Origin: Rachycentron canadum
Taxonomy: Eukaryota > Chordata > Actinopteri > Carangiformes > Rachycentridae
Direction: 5' to 3'
Assembly: GCA_038496675.1 (NCBI GenBank)
Contig: CM076671.1
Span: 5,764,296 to 5,828,295 of the forward strand
DNA: 64,000 nt
A program made the position numbers and the translations under genes. Under the pieces are notes generated by a model. That model had not been told where the DNA came from. It did no database searches and worked only from the letters and a program-made list of their open reading frames with translations. Shown in pieces: positions 37,404-49,011 of the stretch; the stretch's first letter is position 1; every line of letters begins with the position of its first letter.

Positions 37404-40400
37404 GGTGTGGGAAAGTGAAAGAGATGGGAAGAGGATGGCTGTGGCGCCTCTGGTTGAGATGAAACAAGAGCCCCATCTGTTTAATGGCAGCAGCCACAAC
37501 GACAACAACACACACACACACACACACTGAAAACTTCATAATTGCAGCTTGGGATATTTCCTTCTTTTCACTTGAGCTGTAGGATAAAACGTTGCTCCTA
37601 GCTTTGATGAAATCCTTTTAAAAACCAGGAGGGAACATCAAACTACATTGTCATGATGCTAAAAATAAGGCTGGATTGAGTAAAGGACAACATAGGGCTT
37701 ATTTTTGTACTTTTGTCTGGTGTTTCAACCACCAGTAAACAAGATATGAGACAGGAAGTCACTTAAATCTTGGAACAAATCTGGGAACACAGAGAAATTA
37801 TCACAACATTGTTTAACAAGCCAACAGTTCAGTCAGGAAACAATCCCTTTTTGCACAAGTTGTTCAGTTCATTGTTTTGTATGTTAGAAAAATGCACATT
37901 AGAAGTGTGATGCCTTCAACTGTCTAGTATGGAGACTAATATCTTAAGGCTTAAATAGTCTGTGTGGTTTGTAGAAGTGGCCAGATTGATAAAACACCCA
38001 ACAGTCCAAAATCCAAGAATATTCAATATAGTATTATGTAGATGTGAAGAAAAGTAGAAAATCCTCACCACAAAACACAGACAAACACATTATCAAGGCA
38101 AATGTTTTCAGTAATTGGCTTGTTTGTGGCGTTGATCAAGAGAACACAATATACTTTGTGCCAGGTAAGAGGATGATGCCAGCGGCCATCACCATTCCCA
38201 ACCAGAACCCTTTTTTTTCCCACGGTACATAACTGACCCTAATCTTCTGTTTGTGAGAAACGCCTGGCTGGTTATGCAGCATTATGAATGCCACAGGGTC
38301 AGCATCTGGCCAGGCGTAATTGAGCGTGATGGACTGTTCGGGCTCTAAAAACTGTTATCGGCGCTCTGCTGGGTGATCAATACTACTATCCTGCTGATCT
38401 GCTGGATGTTGGTTCCCTCTCCATCTTTCTGTGGCCAATCTGGGCTAAATACTAACAGCTGGGTGAGGGACTCAACTCCCGAGACGCACAGCAACAACCA
38501 CACACGTGTTTGTAAGGAAGAAAAAAAAACTGACACAGATGGGACACATGAAAGTGGATGCCCTTGTACCAAACGCACACAAATGCAGACAAACACACAC
38601 ACACACAGTTTTCACCTTTCACCGAGTAGGAGAAATCAGCCTCAAAAAGCAGACACAGTTAAAAAAATGTATTCAAGTTATAATATAAGTAAAGATTTTG
38701 AGAAAATAGATTAAAATTATGATATAATAGGATTTTGTTTTAAAAAAAAGGAAAAATTATGACATATCACATACTAAATCAAAGTTACATAACAGTAAAG
38801 ATGAATGTTTGACTTATTTATTACCACAAACAATTTATTTGTTATTATGACTAACTTTTCACCATTTATTTTGGTTTTCCAGGCAGAAACTGGCCTCCAT
38901 ATAATAAATGATGTGCTCAAGATGTTAAAGTTTGAAGATCTGCTTTATTTTCAGTCAATCTCAGAATTTGCCCTTTATTATCACATAATTTGATGCAGGA
39001 AAGTTGTTTTCACCTCCTGTAGTGAAGGAGTTTGTTTAAATCCACTGACTGTTCACAATGTGAAAGCTCTGCCTCCATACAGGAACAGGATCACCTGTCC
39101 TGAGCTGCTCAGTGGAGCGGAGTGAACGCTATTAGGTTGAGTCTTGTTCCACCAAAATATAAAATGGCCCCTGTGGCTACAAGTGCAGTGCCATCAAACT
39201 GAATGGCTCAGAGGTTACGCAACCAACTTGGCTAATATTGCTCAAAGAAGTCGGTGGCCCTCCCCTGGCCCCTTCGCCTCTGCTCCCACCTCCTCCCCCC
39301 TGATGTGATTATGAAGATTCACTTTCCAGCAGCCTCGGGGCTCGATTAACATTGTATGTGTGTGTGTGTGTGTAGCTGGCACAAGGGCCTGACTGAGCAT
39401 GAGCACTGAAGTCTTATTTACTGTATATTTTCTGTGAAGGCTGATTACAGAAAAAAAAACAAAGCTTATGTCATCACAAATGATCTTAGTTTTAAAGCAG
39501 GTCCAAAACAGACTCTGAGCCTGAAACCAAGAACTGAGTGACCCACACGTTGTTCATTTATCGTTAGAAGCCATGGCTAACGATGACGAGTGCTAATCTG
39601 CATCAGCCTTTTTATGGGCTATGGTTGAGAGGAGCAGATTGGGCATCCATGGGTGATGGAGGAAGGCCAGAGGAGGTTGGCATTACTCAGGAACAAGACA
39701 TGCTGAGCCAACCTGCCACTTGCTGCTATTCATATACCCACTGCAGACTGGGGTTCAAACATAGATGAGTTGTCATGTTGGAGGGTGGGGCACTCAGATT
39801 ATTGTGTTGTGTCCAAATTCTTCTAATCTGTTGCTTCTGTTATTTTTTATTCAAAATTCTGTACACACAACTCCCTGTAACAGACTTGGGAGTTTGCTCA
39901 GTGGTGAATATGTTTATTAGTTGTGCGATGGCAAATTTGTCATTGCATTCTGGGATTGTGAGCAGAAAGTAGTGAGCATGGAGGGTAAATGTAGTGCATG
40001 ATTAATAATAAATAGGAGGTGGTTTCAGATTGTTTGCTAATGTTATAAAACTTGACTTCATTGCCAGAGTACTGACTTCACTGACAAACGCTTCCTTAAC
40101 TACAACTACCACAGTGCATTTCAGCAAGAAAATTAGTTCACTTCTAAATTCTAGGTCACTTTTAATAGAGTTACACTTTTCAACAGTGGCCAAGGCTCAT
40201 GGGTATTGTAGTATTTAGGCCTAAATGACGGACAAAACGTGATTATACAGAAACTATGTTAAAACAATTAAAACTGGGGGTGGTGATATGAATCTATAGG
40301 GTCGTTACCTAGCAGAGCCTGTGGTTCTGTGTTAAGTTACATTAAATATGTCATTTATAGAAAAATTGCAAATGAAAATGCATAATGGGGAAAATCATTT

Positions 40401-41734
40401 CTGGCACCAATGTGCTTTAAACCAACTCTGTAGATTATAGATTCACATGGATTCATTTCCTGTCCGTTTTTTCGCTCTTCTTCTTTAGATTTTATTAAGA
40501 TTAAGACTTGTTTTCTTGAATTTTAGGCTACTTAACTCTTTTGTTCGAGGAAGCAATTCTGCAAAGGTACTTTCCCATTCATGGGAAATGCTGATTTTAA
40601 TGTACAGTAAATGTGACCAGAGCGTGGCAACTGAGAGCACTGAGTATGAACACAGTGGCACACCACACTGTCTCGCCCACACATGTGTGCGCAAAAATAG
40701 AGCATTTCCTTCAGTGCAGGCAAAGCACTGACACAGACATTCCCCTCAACCACTCCTGGTCACTGACACGTAAACAAACACAAGCACAAACACACACACA
40801 CACACACAGACACACACACACAAATATCCAGATGGAGGCTGACAACATGCTTTGGGCAAATGGCTTCAAATGAGGAACACATGAGCGTCTCCCAGTGTGA
40901 CGGCTTTCACATGCTCCTGCAACCTCACACACCTCCGGGGTGAGAGGAGAATAGGCAAATAGGGTGTGTGCATGAGTGTGTGTGTGTGTTTATGTTGGTG
41001 GGGGGTGAGCAGAAGAATCAGGAAAAGACAAAGAGGAGAAGAGAGAAAAAATGAAATGGAAAAAGAGGATTGTGGCAGTTTATTATCAATAAATCAACCA
41101 ATCTGCACAAAGTCTGAGCTGGGAAGAAGAAGTTTTTACTTTCAGCTGATCTGTCATCCTGTTCCAGCCAGACTAAACATCTGTGGTTGAAATCATTTTT
41201 AAATCTGCAGATTTATTACCCTTCTAATTTGTTACTTAAAAACGTAAAAGTCCTTAGAGCTGCACCTAGTACTCACACCTGAGTTGAATCAGGTGAAGTC
41301 TATATAGGGACCTACTTAGTCATATGCTCAGGCTTTGGTGTTGAAATTGTTGCATGGTTGCTGTGCTTTTATGAGCATCAATTTCAGTGTGTGGGAGCCT
41401 TTTTATCTTGATATTGTCATTGAGAAATGACACAATGAGATGAAATTGGAGATTTCAGCCGAGATGAGAGGTGGTTATGTGGAGTCCAATAAAAGCAACT
41501 CTATGCTATAGAGCATGTGTGGGTGTGTGTGAGAGAGAAAAGCAGCAGCAATATGACAGGTTGTCAGCTGAAAAACTCCAAATCAGCTTCTATTACAATC
41601 ATCTGCCCCACTAGTGGCTGAATTTATGAAACATCAAGGCAATTTAAAGCTGGATTGATGCACAATTTCCAAAGTTTGCCTGTGTTTGGCTGAACCAGAA
41701 GGTGTCAACAACCACAGATCAGACAATCAATTTG

Positions 41735-41772
<38 letters not shown>

Positions 41773-44700
41773 GTATATTGCACAACTTATGCTGTTTGCT
41801 GAGCTACAGAAGATAAGTGTGTGATGGCAAGTGATGAAAGTTTCTGCCCCAAAGTTGTATTTGACACACATGAGCTTAATAATGAGCGGCTCTCTGCTAA
41901 CTCTCAGTCCGTGCAGAGTGTGGACAAGAAGTGTCTCAGGATTTGTGTGTGAGGCTGCAGTGCTTTGCTTGAACCTGTCAAGTGGATTACAAGGGAGAAT
42001 AACACTGGACACACACACGAGCAACAAGTTCATTCAAAAAAAAAAAAAAAGCTTCCACCTTCTAATATTTCCCTAAAAATGACAATAAATATTTTACTGA
42101 TACATTTTATCTTCAGGTAAACCTGAGTGAAGAATTCAGTTCATCCAGGATGTCATGGAGGTTGTGCTGTCAGAAGCAATGATCCATAAAGGATCAGCAT
42201 GTTTTATACAACATCAAACGTGCAATCCTTGGTTTACAGTAAGGGCAAGAAGGCAGGGAAAGGAACCTGTCCAATATCTATCTGCAGCACAAACCAAATG
42301 TCAGCACCTGCAGAGAGACCAGTCCTGCTCCTGTCCTCGTGCCCGACTGATGATCATCAAACAGGGGTTGGCCTTTAGATTCAAATGGCCCCTTTCTTGA
42401 GGTTAAAAAAAAAAATTATATCTCCCTGGCATCCTGGTACAGTTCCTCAACAACAAACAATCATTTTCATTGGCAGCTGATTATTTTCTCCATTATTAAT
42501 TTGGTCTACAGATGATGAAATACATGGAACATAAAATCCTGGTGGCCAAGGTTTGCACCTGGTGCCCAAGGTTTGCACTGCAAAACCGAAGGATGTTCTG
42601 TTTAATTAAGATTAAATAATGATAAATCTTGTCAGTTTTATCATCAATAAATCTCCTTGCAACCCCTCGGAGACAGGATGTCCCTTCATGTAGGAACATA
42701 CTTCAGATATTATGAAGATGAAGATAAAAGGGGCGGTGCTTGAGTATATTTCCAAAAATATTGATGTGTTCATTTAAAGATTCCCACACCTACAACAAAG
42801 ATTTTACTTGGAGAAAAAGTTGATTCACTGGTTAGGGGAACTCTTTTTGTCCTTTAGAGCCTGCAGTAGCTCTGCCCTTCCATGCAGAAAATTCAACAAA
42901 ACCTGCACCTCTCCAGACGGTGATGTAATCTTTTTCAGTTCTGATCTGAACATCATAGCCAAGGACGGAGAGCCAGCGATGCGTTATGTAAGAGTGCACA
43001 CACACACGCACGCACACGAGGATGGGAGGAAGGTGTGTGCGAACAGATCAATCTCTTAAAACAAACGAGAGGACAGACAGATGCAGTGAGGTTAAGTTGA
43101 AATGCACTGAGTGCCACTTTGACACTCAAAGCTGTTTTATGAAGCTGTGTTATTGAAGGTAAAAATCTTAACCTCACATGGGAGACTTGATTTCTCTCAT
43201 CAAACTGTTTCATACTAATGACATCGGATTTAATTGCACCTCAGAGAGCGTCTCGTTATCCTGAGCACAGTGTGCCTCTGCAGACATACAGATTAGAGAT
43301 TATAGGGAGCAATCAAGCAAAAAGATCAATTCATACACATTCACCACCATCACCACCACCCGTTCCTCCGGATTATAAAGCATGCCTGTGCTCTGTGTTC
43401 ATTTTCCAGTCTGTAATTACTCTCAGCTCAATGTTGTGCAGAGACACTGCAGAGGGAGACAGCAGCGGTGCAATCAGGAACATGGACTCTGTTTACCATT
43501 ATTACAACGCAGCTAATCAGCATGTGAACTGTGAGTGTGATGCTAAAATAAGTTGCATGTGACTTAAAATCAAATTTTATGGTCAGATCCTATTTATTTG
43601 TCACATTTTAATTTTTTTTAAATTTTTGCTAATTATTGTCTTATGATACGAATTAGCTAATTGTTTCCTCCCTGTTACCATCAGATTTTTATCAATTAAT
43701 CATTGGAATTTTTTATTTAAAATCTAATCAATAACTAATGAATGATGACAGCAGAGCAATATGTAAAATATTCTCCTCTGAAATGTAGTGGAGTAGAAGT
43801 AGCGGGGGTGGAAACACTTGAGTTAAAGGTCCCACATTTGACACTTTTCAGGTTTTATTTGAAGCCTAGTTTTACATCTCCTCTCTCAGGCTTCTCTCTG
43901 GATCTCTAGGAACAACAGGTCAGTTGTTTGAAGATGCTCTGAGCCTCAATTCTGATTGTTTGACTAAATGAGCAACTAAAAATAGAGCAAATTTCAGAGT
44001 CAGATAAACTGAGTCCTGCAAGGGTCCTCGTTTTAAGGCTCAGTTTCTGAATACAGGCTGTGAGCATATTAATATAGAACCTAGACCTGCTTTATAATCA
44101 CATAAGACATGCGTGTCTATCTTCCTCAAAACCTTTGAGGAAGATAGAAGCGCATGTTTCTATACTGTACTTTAGCTTCAGTAGTTTGTTTCACTTCACC
44201 ACTGAAAACTTCCTCCATCTGGTTTCTGAATCAGGACCATGTTGCAGTGTAGCTGAAGAGGCAGCGCTGGCACACACCGACACAAGCTCCTTACATGACA
44301 GCGTTCGCCTTCTTGCCCCCGCTGTAAATCTACAGCTTCTTGTTGGCTGCTATAAGCTGATGGTCACATTCCAGATGTCAAAGGCGCACACAAATGATTA
44401 CACTGACAAATGGGCCATCCTCCAATCTGGTCTATTTTGGTGCGATGCTGTGGGTGGATTGCGCAACATCACACCTGGAGCACAACAATCCAGGATGCAG
44501 AAGTTGAACTGGGTGAACTCACTGGGATAATTTCAATACTTCCTTATAAAATGGTGATAAAGGCATTGAGAGGGTTACTTGTTAGCCATAAATATGGCCG
44601 CCCTCCTGACACACTCAACTGAAGTTGCATGGTATGGGCTCTCATTGGACACTGGCCTGTGTGTAGCATCATGCCCCAGGAGATGATGATGTAATGTCTT

Positions 44701-46918
44701 TTTAAAACATCACTGTTTTGGGACACCCCACTCTTCTGACCTTACGTCATGGACAGACTGTGACCCAGTAATATCACTGTGCCAGGGTCCAACTCCTGCT
44801 GCTGGAGGAAGTGTGTTGGTGCTGAGATCTTGAAGTCACAAAATCTGACTAAAGAATAAAAAGCCGGCACTTTAAGTCGCTTTAAGCCTCTCACCAGCTG
44901 CAACAACACAACCACTGGCTCAATATCTCCTTCTTAAATCAAAGCCTCTTTATGTGACTGAAGGTAAAAGTCCAATTATTTGATCAACAGTTGTAACATT
45001 TGATGCCATTGTGTATATTTATATGTCTGCAGAGAATTGGCACAGAGCGTACGTTGTAGACATTACACCACAGCCTGATGTCCACCTCAATATACATGTA
45101 ACTACACACTGATGTGATGCAGCCTGCGGCAACTGTGATTGGTCAGCTTGGTAGCATTGCATTGCAGTCGGTTCAATGACTGTGCACGCCATCTTGCAGG
45201 ACTTTCGGTGAAAGTAACTGTTGCTCCAACATGATCTGCTCAGTTTTAGTCGCCATAGTTTTGAGGTACACACACACACATCCACACACAGTGGCACAGA
45301 AAACCCCACCACCAACTAGTGTTGTGGTGGTGTGACTGCAGAGTGGTACCAGCACGACGCCACATTGACCGTGGTGTCGATCCTAGGCGGAAGTATAACC
45401 CGGACTGAACAATCTATCACACGTCCCTCCATTTTGTACAACCTTCACTTTGAAGGTGCATCGTTTTAAACTCACCCCCTTCATTTTAAAATACTGGCAA
45501 ACATGAAACTGAGTGTGTGTAAAGGCCCTCAGGTACTGTGTCATCTACCCTGCTCTCCAACAGCCAAGAGGCCTAAAAGGCATCACGCCAGATCAGCTGC
45601 TCCTGACTAATATAGTTGTAAATGAAACAAAATGTGTGACCCCCCCAATCATCACTATGCTTTTCCCCCTATTTTTGATGCCCATGATGAACACAGCTTA
45701 TCCATCACCCTGATGCCATGTAGGCTGTGCATTCATATGTAGGCAGACTGACATCATGAACAGCCTGTTATCAAGGAGCCACTGTCTCCAAACTGAAGGA
45801 TGTGATTTTACTACAAAGACACACTGAAAACAAATCAGTCACATCCACATCTGTATGGGCGTCGAATCCTCGGACGCACAAAGACACGCCTACACAACAC
45901 AGGTTGAGAATGAGCATAGACAACAGCAACAGTTTGGCATCATTTGGACTAAATCGAGCCATTTAAGCCATAAATAAAAGATTCTTGTTTATATTTTGTT
46001 TTATTATGCATGCACACTGCAAAACACCCGCGTTTTAAGGTGATTTGTGCATTTAGGCTGATGCTGGGGGATTTTCTGCAGTGTCCCCTTATCATATGAA
46101 ACAGAGCATCTTTTATAAAGCGAGATCTGCATGCATGAACCCTACAGAGGCTCCATTAACATGTCTGAGCGGCGGGGTCATAACTGATGGACACAGCCGT
46201 CCCTCTGCGTCAAGAGCAGCCTCCTGTTTGTCTGCACCTGATCACTGCGGCCACACAAAACACGGGCTTTACATGTTCAGATGTTGCATTGCTGTCGATT
46301 AATCACACCCCTGCACGGCTCAGACACCGAGGCTGTGAGGAGGGAGTCGCCGATAACGATCGTGAATCGGCGCCTCCACACCTGACGGGAAACAATGCAT
46401 CCGTGCACAGAGCGCAGCGCAGCGCGCAGCCTCCTGCTCAGCCGCTCTTTAGGCGCGATGGTGCAGCAATGCAAAAGGCAAATTGGAATTAATATGCTTC
46501 ATAAAACCAGACTGTGCGCCTTCCCCAAGCCAACAAGCCGCCCACCCTCTTATTCTCCTCCACCAGCCTCCAAATCCATCTGAAGGCGCAAAAATTACCC
46601 GGAAAACGTCAAATTTGCGCCGTTAGATTTGTGGGAATAATCTCCTGTCACGCTACTGCTATTCCCCAAATGTCCCTCAGATGGCTATAGGTGAGATACC
46701 AGGGGGAATAAAATGCACCGCTATTGTGTCGCGCACAAGCGAGAAGCCATTGCAAGTAGGTTAAACCGCTCGGCGCTGGCGCAGACGCAAATGTCTCCAA
46801 AGAGAATACACAAATAACGCGCAAATGACAGCGCCTGATCTGGCGTACCTTTGCTCTCCTGCCCCTCGTCCTGAGTCTCCTCCGCGTTGGACTCCATGGC
46901 CGGCTTTGTCCCATCCAT
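28115..46918 (-). CDS. gpm6b: Gpm6b, neuronal membrane glycoprotein M6-B (7 coding exons)
   Basis: Seven exons, all with GT..AG sites and matching phases, join into 879 bases encoding 292 residues: 46918-46849, 32108-31922, 31658-31499, 30914-30746, 29698-29625, 29533-29468, 28267-28115. The protein is a PLP/DM20/M6 tetraspan. After a 23-residue acidic leader comes the palmitoylation-type cluster GCFECCIKC (24-32). Membrane helices lie at about 36-57, 88-110, 141-167 and 225-250. The large second extracellular loop has four cysteines (C172, C189, C208, C216) able to form the two family disulfides, and N-glycosylation sites N181 and N201. The tail (WAYLK..YQDIK) fits M6-B better than M6-A. M6 proteins act at the plasma membrane of neurons and glia in process outgrowth and membrane organisation. 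Intron 1 spans 14.7 kb. Other first exons or C-termini may exist. The fish ohnologue letter (a or b) cannot be assigned. Confidence 0.95.
28661..28731. repeat. Interspersed repeat copy A (gpm6b intron 6)
   Basis: Shares an ordered set of phrases with copy B at 36221-36285: 'agctccatttttggtct' against 'agctctatttttggtct', then 'ctcctgagggaaat' against 'ttcctgagggattt', then 'gctaaatgct' against 'gctaaaagct'. It belongs to a dispersed fish repeat; the full extent is probably longer than the part compared. Confidence 0.55.
29385..29398. promoter_or_regulatory. Palindromic X-box (RFX-type site) in gpm6b intron 6
   Basis: GTTGCTATAGCAAC is a perfect palindrome matching the RFX consensus GTTNCCATGGNAAC except in the central pair. 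A further half-site (CATAGCAAC) lies at 29411-29419. It sits about 70 bases past exon 6 in the direction of transcription. Binding is inferred. Confidence 0.5.
29468..29533 (-). CDS. gpm6b: gpm6b coding exon 6
   Basis: 22 codons, residues 221-242, the start of membrane helix 4 with the family motif [10 protein letters not shown]. Phase 0 at both ends. Donor 'gtaagc', acceptor 'ctccacag'. Confidence 0.93.
29625..29698 (-). CDS. gpm6b: gpm6b coding exon 5
   Basis: Completes G196 and encodes residues 197-220 of the second extracellular loop: [13 protein letters not shown] and DICNTSE, with C208, C216 and the N201 glycosylation site. Donor 'gtgaga', acceptor 'cctgcag'. Confidence 0.93.
30746..30914 (-). 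CDS. gpm6b: gpm6b coding exon 4
   Basis: Encodes residues 140-195 plus the first base of G196: membrane helix 3 ([16 protein letters not shown]) and the first half of the large loop with C172, C189 and N181. Donor 'gtaatt', acceptor 'ttcctcag'. Confidence 0.93.
31026..31065. repeat. (AC)n microsatellite in gpm6b intron 3
   Basis: About 19 AC units with one CG interruption, between coding exons 3 and 4. Confidence 0.95.
31499..31658 (-). CDS. gpm6b: gpm6b coding exon 3
   Basis: Completes V86 and encodes residues 87-139: helix 2 ([20 protein letters not shown]) and the intracellular loop with [11 protein letters not shown] and CGRC. Donor 'gtatgt', acceptor 'tgttcag'. Confidence 0.93.
31922..32108 (-). 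CDS. gpm6b: gpm6b coding exon 2
   Basis: Completes G24 and encodes residues 25 to 86 (first two bases of V86): cysteine cluster, helix 1 and the small first extracellular loop ([17 protein letters not shown]). Donor 'gtaagt', acceptor 'ctgtgcag'. Confidence 0.93.
33590..33611. repeat. (CA)n microsatellite
   Basis: About 11 CA units, read directly. Confidence 0.9.
35341..35570. repeat. Polypurine tract in gpm6b intron 1
   Basis: About 230 bases are strongly G/A-skewed on the plus strand. The skew leaves all three minus-strand frames open at once (frames of 143, 97 and 97 codons overlapping), the mark of compositional bias rather than coding. Confidence 0.8.
35595..35608. promoter_or_regulatory. 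Palindromic X-box (RFX-type site) in gpm6b intron 1
   Basis: GTTGCCATAGCAAC differs from the ideal RFX palindrome GTTGCCATGGCAAC at one central base. It directly follows the polypurine tract. Binding is inferred. Confidence 0.55.
36221..36285. repeat. Interspersed repeat copy B (gpm6b intron 1)
   Basis: Second copy of the repeat described at 28661-28731, in the same orientation and diverged. The related stretch probably continues to about 36425 ('ggactatagcagcttt'). Confidence 0.55.
37356..37399. repeat. (GA)n microsatellite
   Basis: About 20 GA units with one AAA break. It gives the RERERER stretch in the overlapping open frame. Confidence 0.95.
37508..37528. repeat. (CA)n microsatellite
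   Basis: About ten CA units, read directly. Confidence 0.9.
39354..39373. repeat. (GT)n microsatellite
   Basis: About nine GT units, read directly. Confidence 0.85.
40790..40822. repeat. (CA)n microsatellite
   Basis: CA units with one CAGA break, read directly. Confidence 0.9.
41738..41769. repeat. (TA)n microsatellite
   Basis: About 16 TA units, self-complementary and likely unstable. Confidence 0.95.
43823..44065. repeat. Possible TTAA-type MITE (piggyBac-like)
   Basis: It starts 'ttaaaggtcccacatt' followed by 'cttttcaggtttta'. This resembles a common fish non-autonomous element that begins TTAAAGGTCCCATATT and continues CATTTTCAGGTT. I could not find a clean matching right end, so the downstream boundary is a guess. 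Confidence 0.35.
44107..44157. repeat. Strong hairpin: 15-bp stem, 3-base loop, 7-bp outer stem
   Basis: TCTATCTTCCTCAAA (44116-44130) pairs exactly with TTTGAGGAAGATAGA (44134-44148) around ACC. After a 2x2 mismatch, ACATGCG (44107-44113) pairs with CGCATGT (44151-44157). It is inside gpm6b intron 1, so it would be transcribed with that gene. Confidence 0.85.
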
Positions 46919-46960
46919 TATTGTAGAGGAATATAGTCTCCTTGTGGCACTTGTACCTTA
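46100..46960 (-). promoter_or_regulatory. gpm6b: CpG-rich gpm6b promoter/first-exon region
   Basis: CpG density is high across about 46180-46460 and 46730-46900 compared with flanks, for example 'gagcgcagcgcagcgcgcag'. This brackets coding exon 1. Transcription runs leftward, so the core promoter should lie at or above 46920, where a CT-rich run occurs. No start site can be placed exactly. Confidence 0.5.
46849..46918 (-). CDS. gpm6b: gpm6b coding exon 1
   Basis: ATG at 46918 and 23 codons ([16 protein letters not shown]... ending ESK) plus the first base of G24. Donor 'aaag|gtacgc'. The acidic leader resembles the known M6-B N-terminus, which also has a KPAME core, supporting this start. 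Confidence 0.88.
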
Positions 46961-46999
46961 CAGTGTGAGGATAGTGGAGCCTATCCTGGTGACTTGATG

Positions 47000-47015
47000 C
47001 TCTCTCTCTCTCGCC

Positions 47016-47046
<31 letters not shown>
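47000..47046. repeat. (CT)n repeat with CGCC interruptions
   Basis: CT units broken twice by CGCC, about 80-130 bases upstream of the gpm6b ATG on the minus strand. There it reads (GA)n with GGCG, so it is probably in the 5' UTR or core promoter. Confidence 0.9.
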
Positions 47047-47488
47047 GTACACACCCTCCCCCCCTCTCTTTCTCCCTGTTAAAGCTTAGCACCGTCTCTG
47101 TGTATATTAACAATCCAGTTTCAAGACGCACAGGCCCTGTCAGATTGGATTTATTTCGCACATGCGGATTAGCCGCCCCCAACTGATGCCAGATAACGCT
47201 TTATGGCCCCTAAAATCACTCTTAACTCTGGAGAAAATTGTGCTGATGGTGTAACACACTTCTTAAATATCTCTTGATGATCCAAGATTGTCTTTGCATG
47301 GTCTGTCCTTTCTTTCTTTACTTTAAACCCTGTCATTTTCATCAGTGTTTTCCTGTGGCTGAAATGACTGATGATGAAAATGGCAAATTTTTTTGTTTTA
47401 ATTCTTTGTCTCAGTGAAGCAAAGTAGGATATAAGGACAAAATGTGCAGGAGATGTAAATATGCAAACTCATGGCTACCCATGCATGA

Positions 47489-47490
<2 letters not shown>

Positions 47491-47537
<47 letters not shown>
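47491..47537. repeat. (AC)n microsatellite
   Basis: About 23 AC units without interruption, upstream of gpm6b. Confidence 0.95.
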
Positions 47538-47538
<1 letters not shown>

Positions 47539-48943
47539 CATGCAACCACACACACTCACCGCCCCCTCTCCATCTGGTGAGTTGAGAGAGAAACTGAGAG
47601 TTAGGGAGGGAAGGATGGGGAGGAAGAGAGAGGGGGGAGAGAAAAAAAAGAGGATCCAGTGGGCTGGATCAGACAATGCAAGTATTTAAGATAAAAGTGT
47701 GAATGTGGGTGAGAAGCTGGGAAAGAACTGTGGTTCAAACGGGCCTTAATTTCAACCTGAGAATAAAAATAAAATCAACTCCTTTATAAATTGAACATGT
47801 TTTAGTTATTTTAAGCAGCCAGTCAGTGCATGAGTTGACTCTATGATGATGTTTCAGTCACAAGTTGCAGCCGCATCCAAGTCTCATGTCCACTGAGTCA
47901 AGGCTTTAGTCCCACTGGAATAAAGAGGGCGCCCACACTTACACACACTTGTGTTGTTTAATGGTTATATTTATATTTCACTCCTTCCTCAGCTTAAGCA
48001 TGTTTCCCTTGCTTGCAGAAAAACAGTTTCACTTAAACTGATCTGAGCTTTGATTGGATCACATTTGACCAATCAGAGCTTCTTAAATGCTAAACAGCCA
48101 TGTGTCAGGCTTTATCTAAGAGGGGAGCCTTTGTTTGTCTCAGAGGATGCTGATTGGCTAAGCTCAGGACCCCACGGGCCAATGGGTAATCAACCAAGGT
48201 GAGACCTTGAACCCATGATAAATGGTTAAAAGTGGGTGTGGTGTGTTTGTCCAGAGAAGGGGGGATAAACCCTGTTTTCTAATAATAAACACATCCTCAA
48301 ACAATGGGACGCCATCTGTCCTGAATCCTCTTAAATAAGGTTTTAATTCAGGTCCACGTGGCCCTGTTTCAGACAAAGCTCAGCCCACACAACAGTCTAG
48401 GAACCCCCCCACTGCACCCCACACACAGACACAAACACACACTGCAGACAGAGGTGACCCCCCCCCCCTTCCAGCCCCTGATGTTTTCATCCAACAAAGC
48501 AGCAAACACCAGAACAGCTAACATGACATATATGACATTTAGTTGCTCCCTTTACCCTGAGGGCTGAAATTAACATCCACCCCTCACCATATGCTGGTGA
48601 ACCAAAGAGGGTCACCCTTCACACTGACTTTTTGACATTTGAATGTCTTTCTGATACAGAGCCAAGAGGAAACTCGATCCACTTCATCAGCCAATAACCA
48701 ATGCAAAAGTCACCTCAGTGAACGGCACCATCAGAGTAGTTACTCATAATCCTGTGTCCAAGATGAATCAATGAAAGGCTGTAAAACAACGAATGAAGCA
48801 GTTTGTTCAATTCTATGTAGGTGGTTTATCATTCCAGCCACTGCTGCATTAAACTTTAGAAAAGGCAAGCAGAGATATGACAATCATTTTTCAGCTATAG
48901 AGGTGATATACTATATTTTATAAATGTGCATAAATGTGTTTAA

Positions 48944-48957
48944 TTCTTCTTCTTCTT

Positions 48958-48988
<31 letters not shown>

Positions 48989-49011
48989 TTATTATTATTA
49001 TTATTATTATT
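48944..49011. repeat. Compound (TTC)n(TTA)n microsatellite
   Basis: About 14 TTC units pass directly into about 9 TTA units. The TTC part is a GAA/TTC triplet tract of the kind able to form triplex DNA. Confidence 0.95.

Larger units (their letters stand above)
32109..46848 (-). other. gpm6b: gpm6b intron 1 (14.7 kb)
   Basis: Runs from the donor next to 46849 to the acceptor next to 32108. No coding exon on either strand could be recognised inside it, though an alternative short first exon could escape notice. It contains several microsatellites, a polypurine tract with an adjacent X-box, two repeat copies and a strong hairpin, all listed. The first several hundred bases after exon 1 are CpG-rich. 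Confidence 0.75.
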
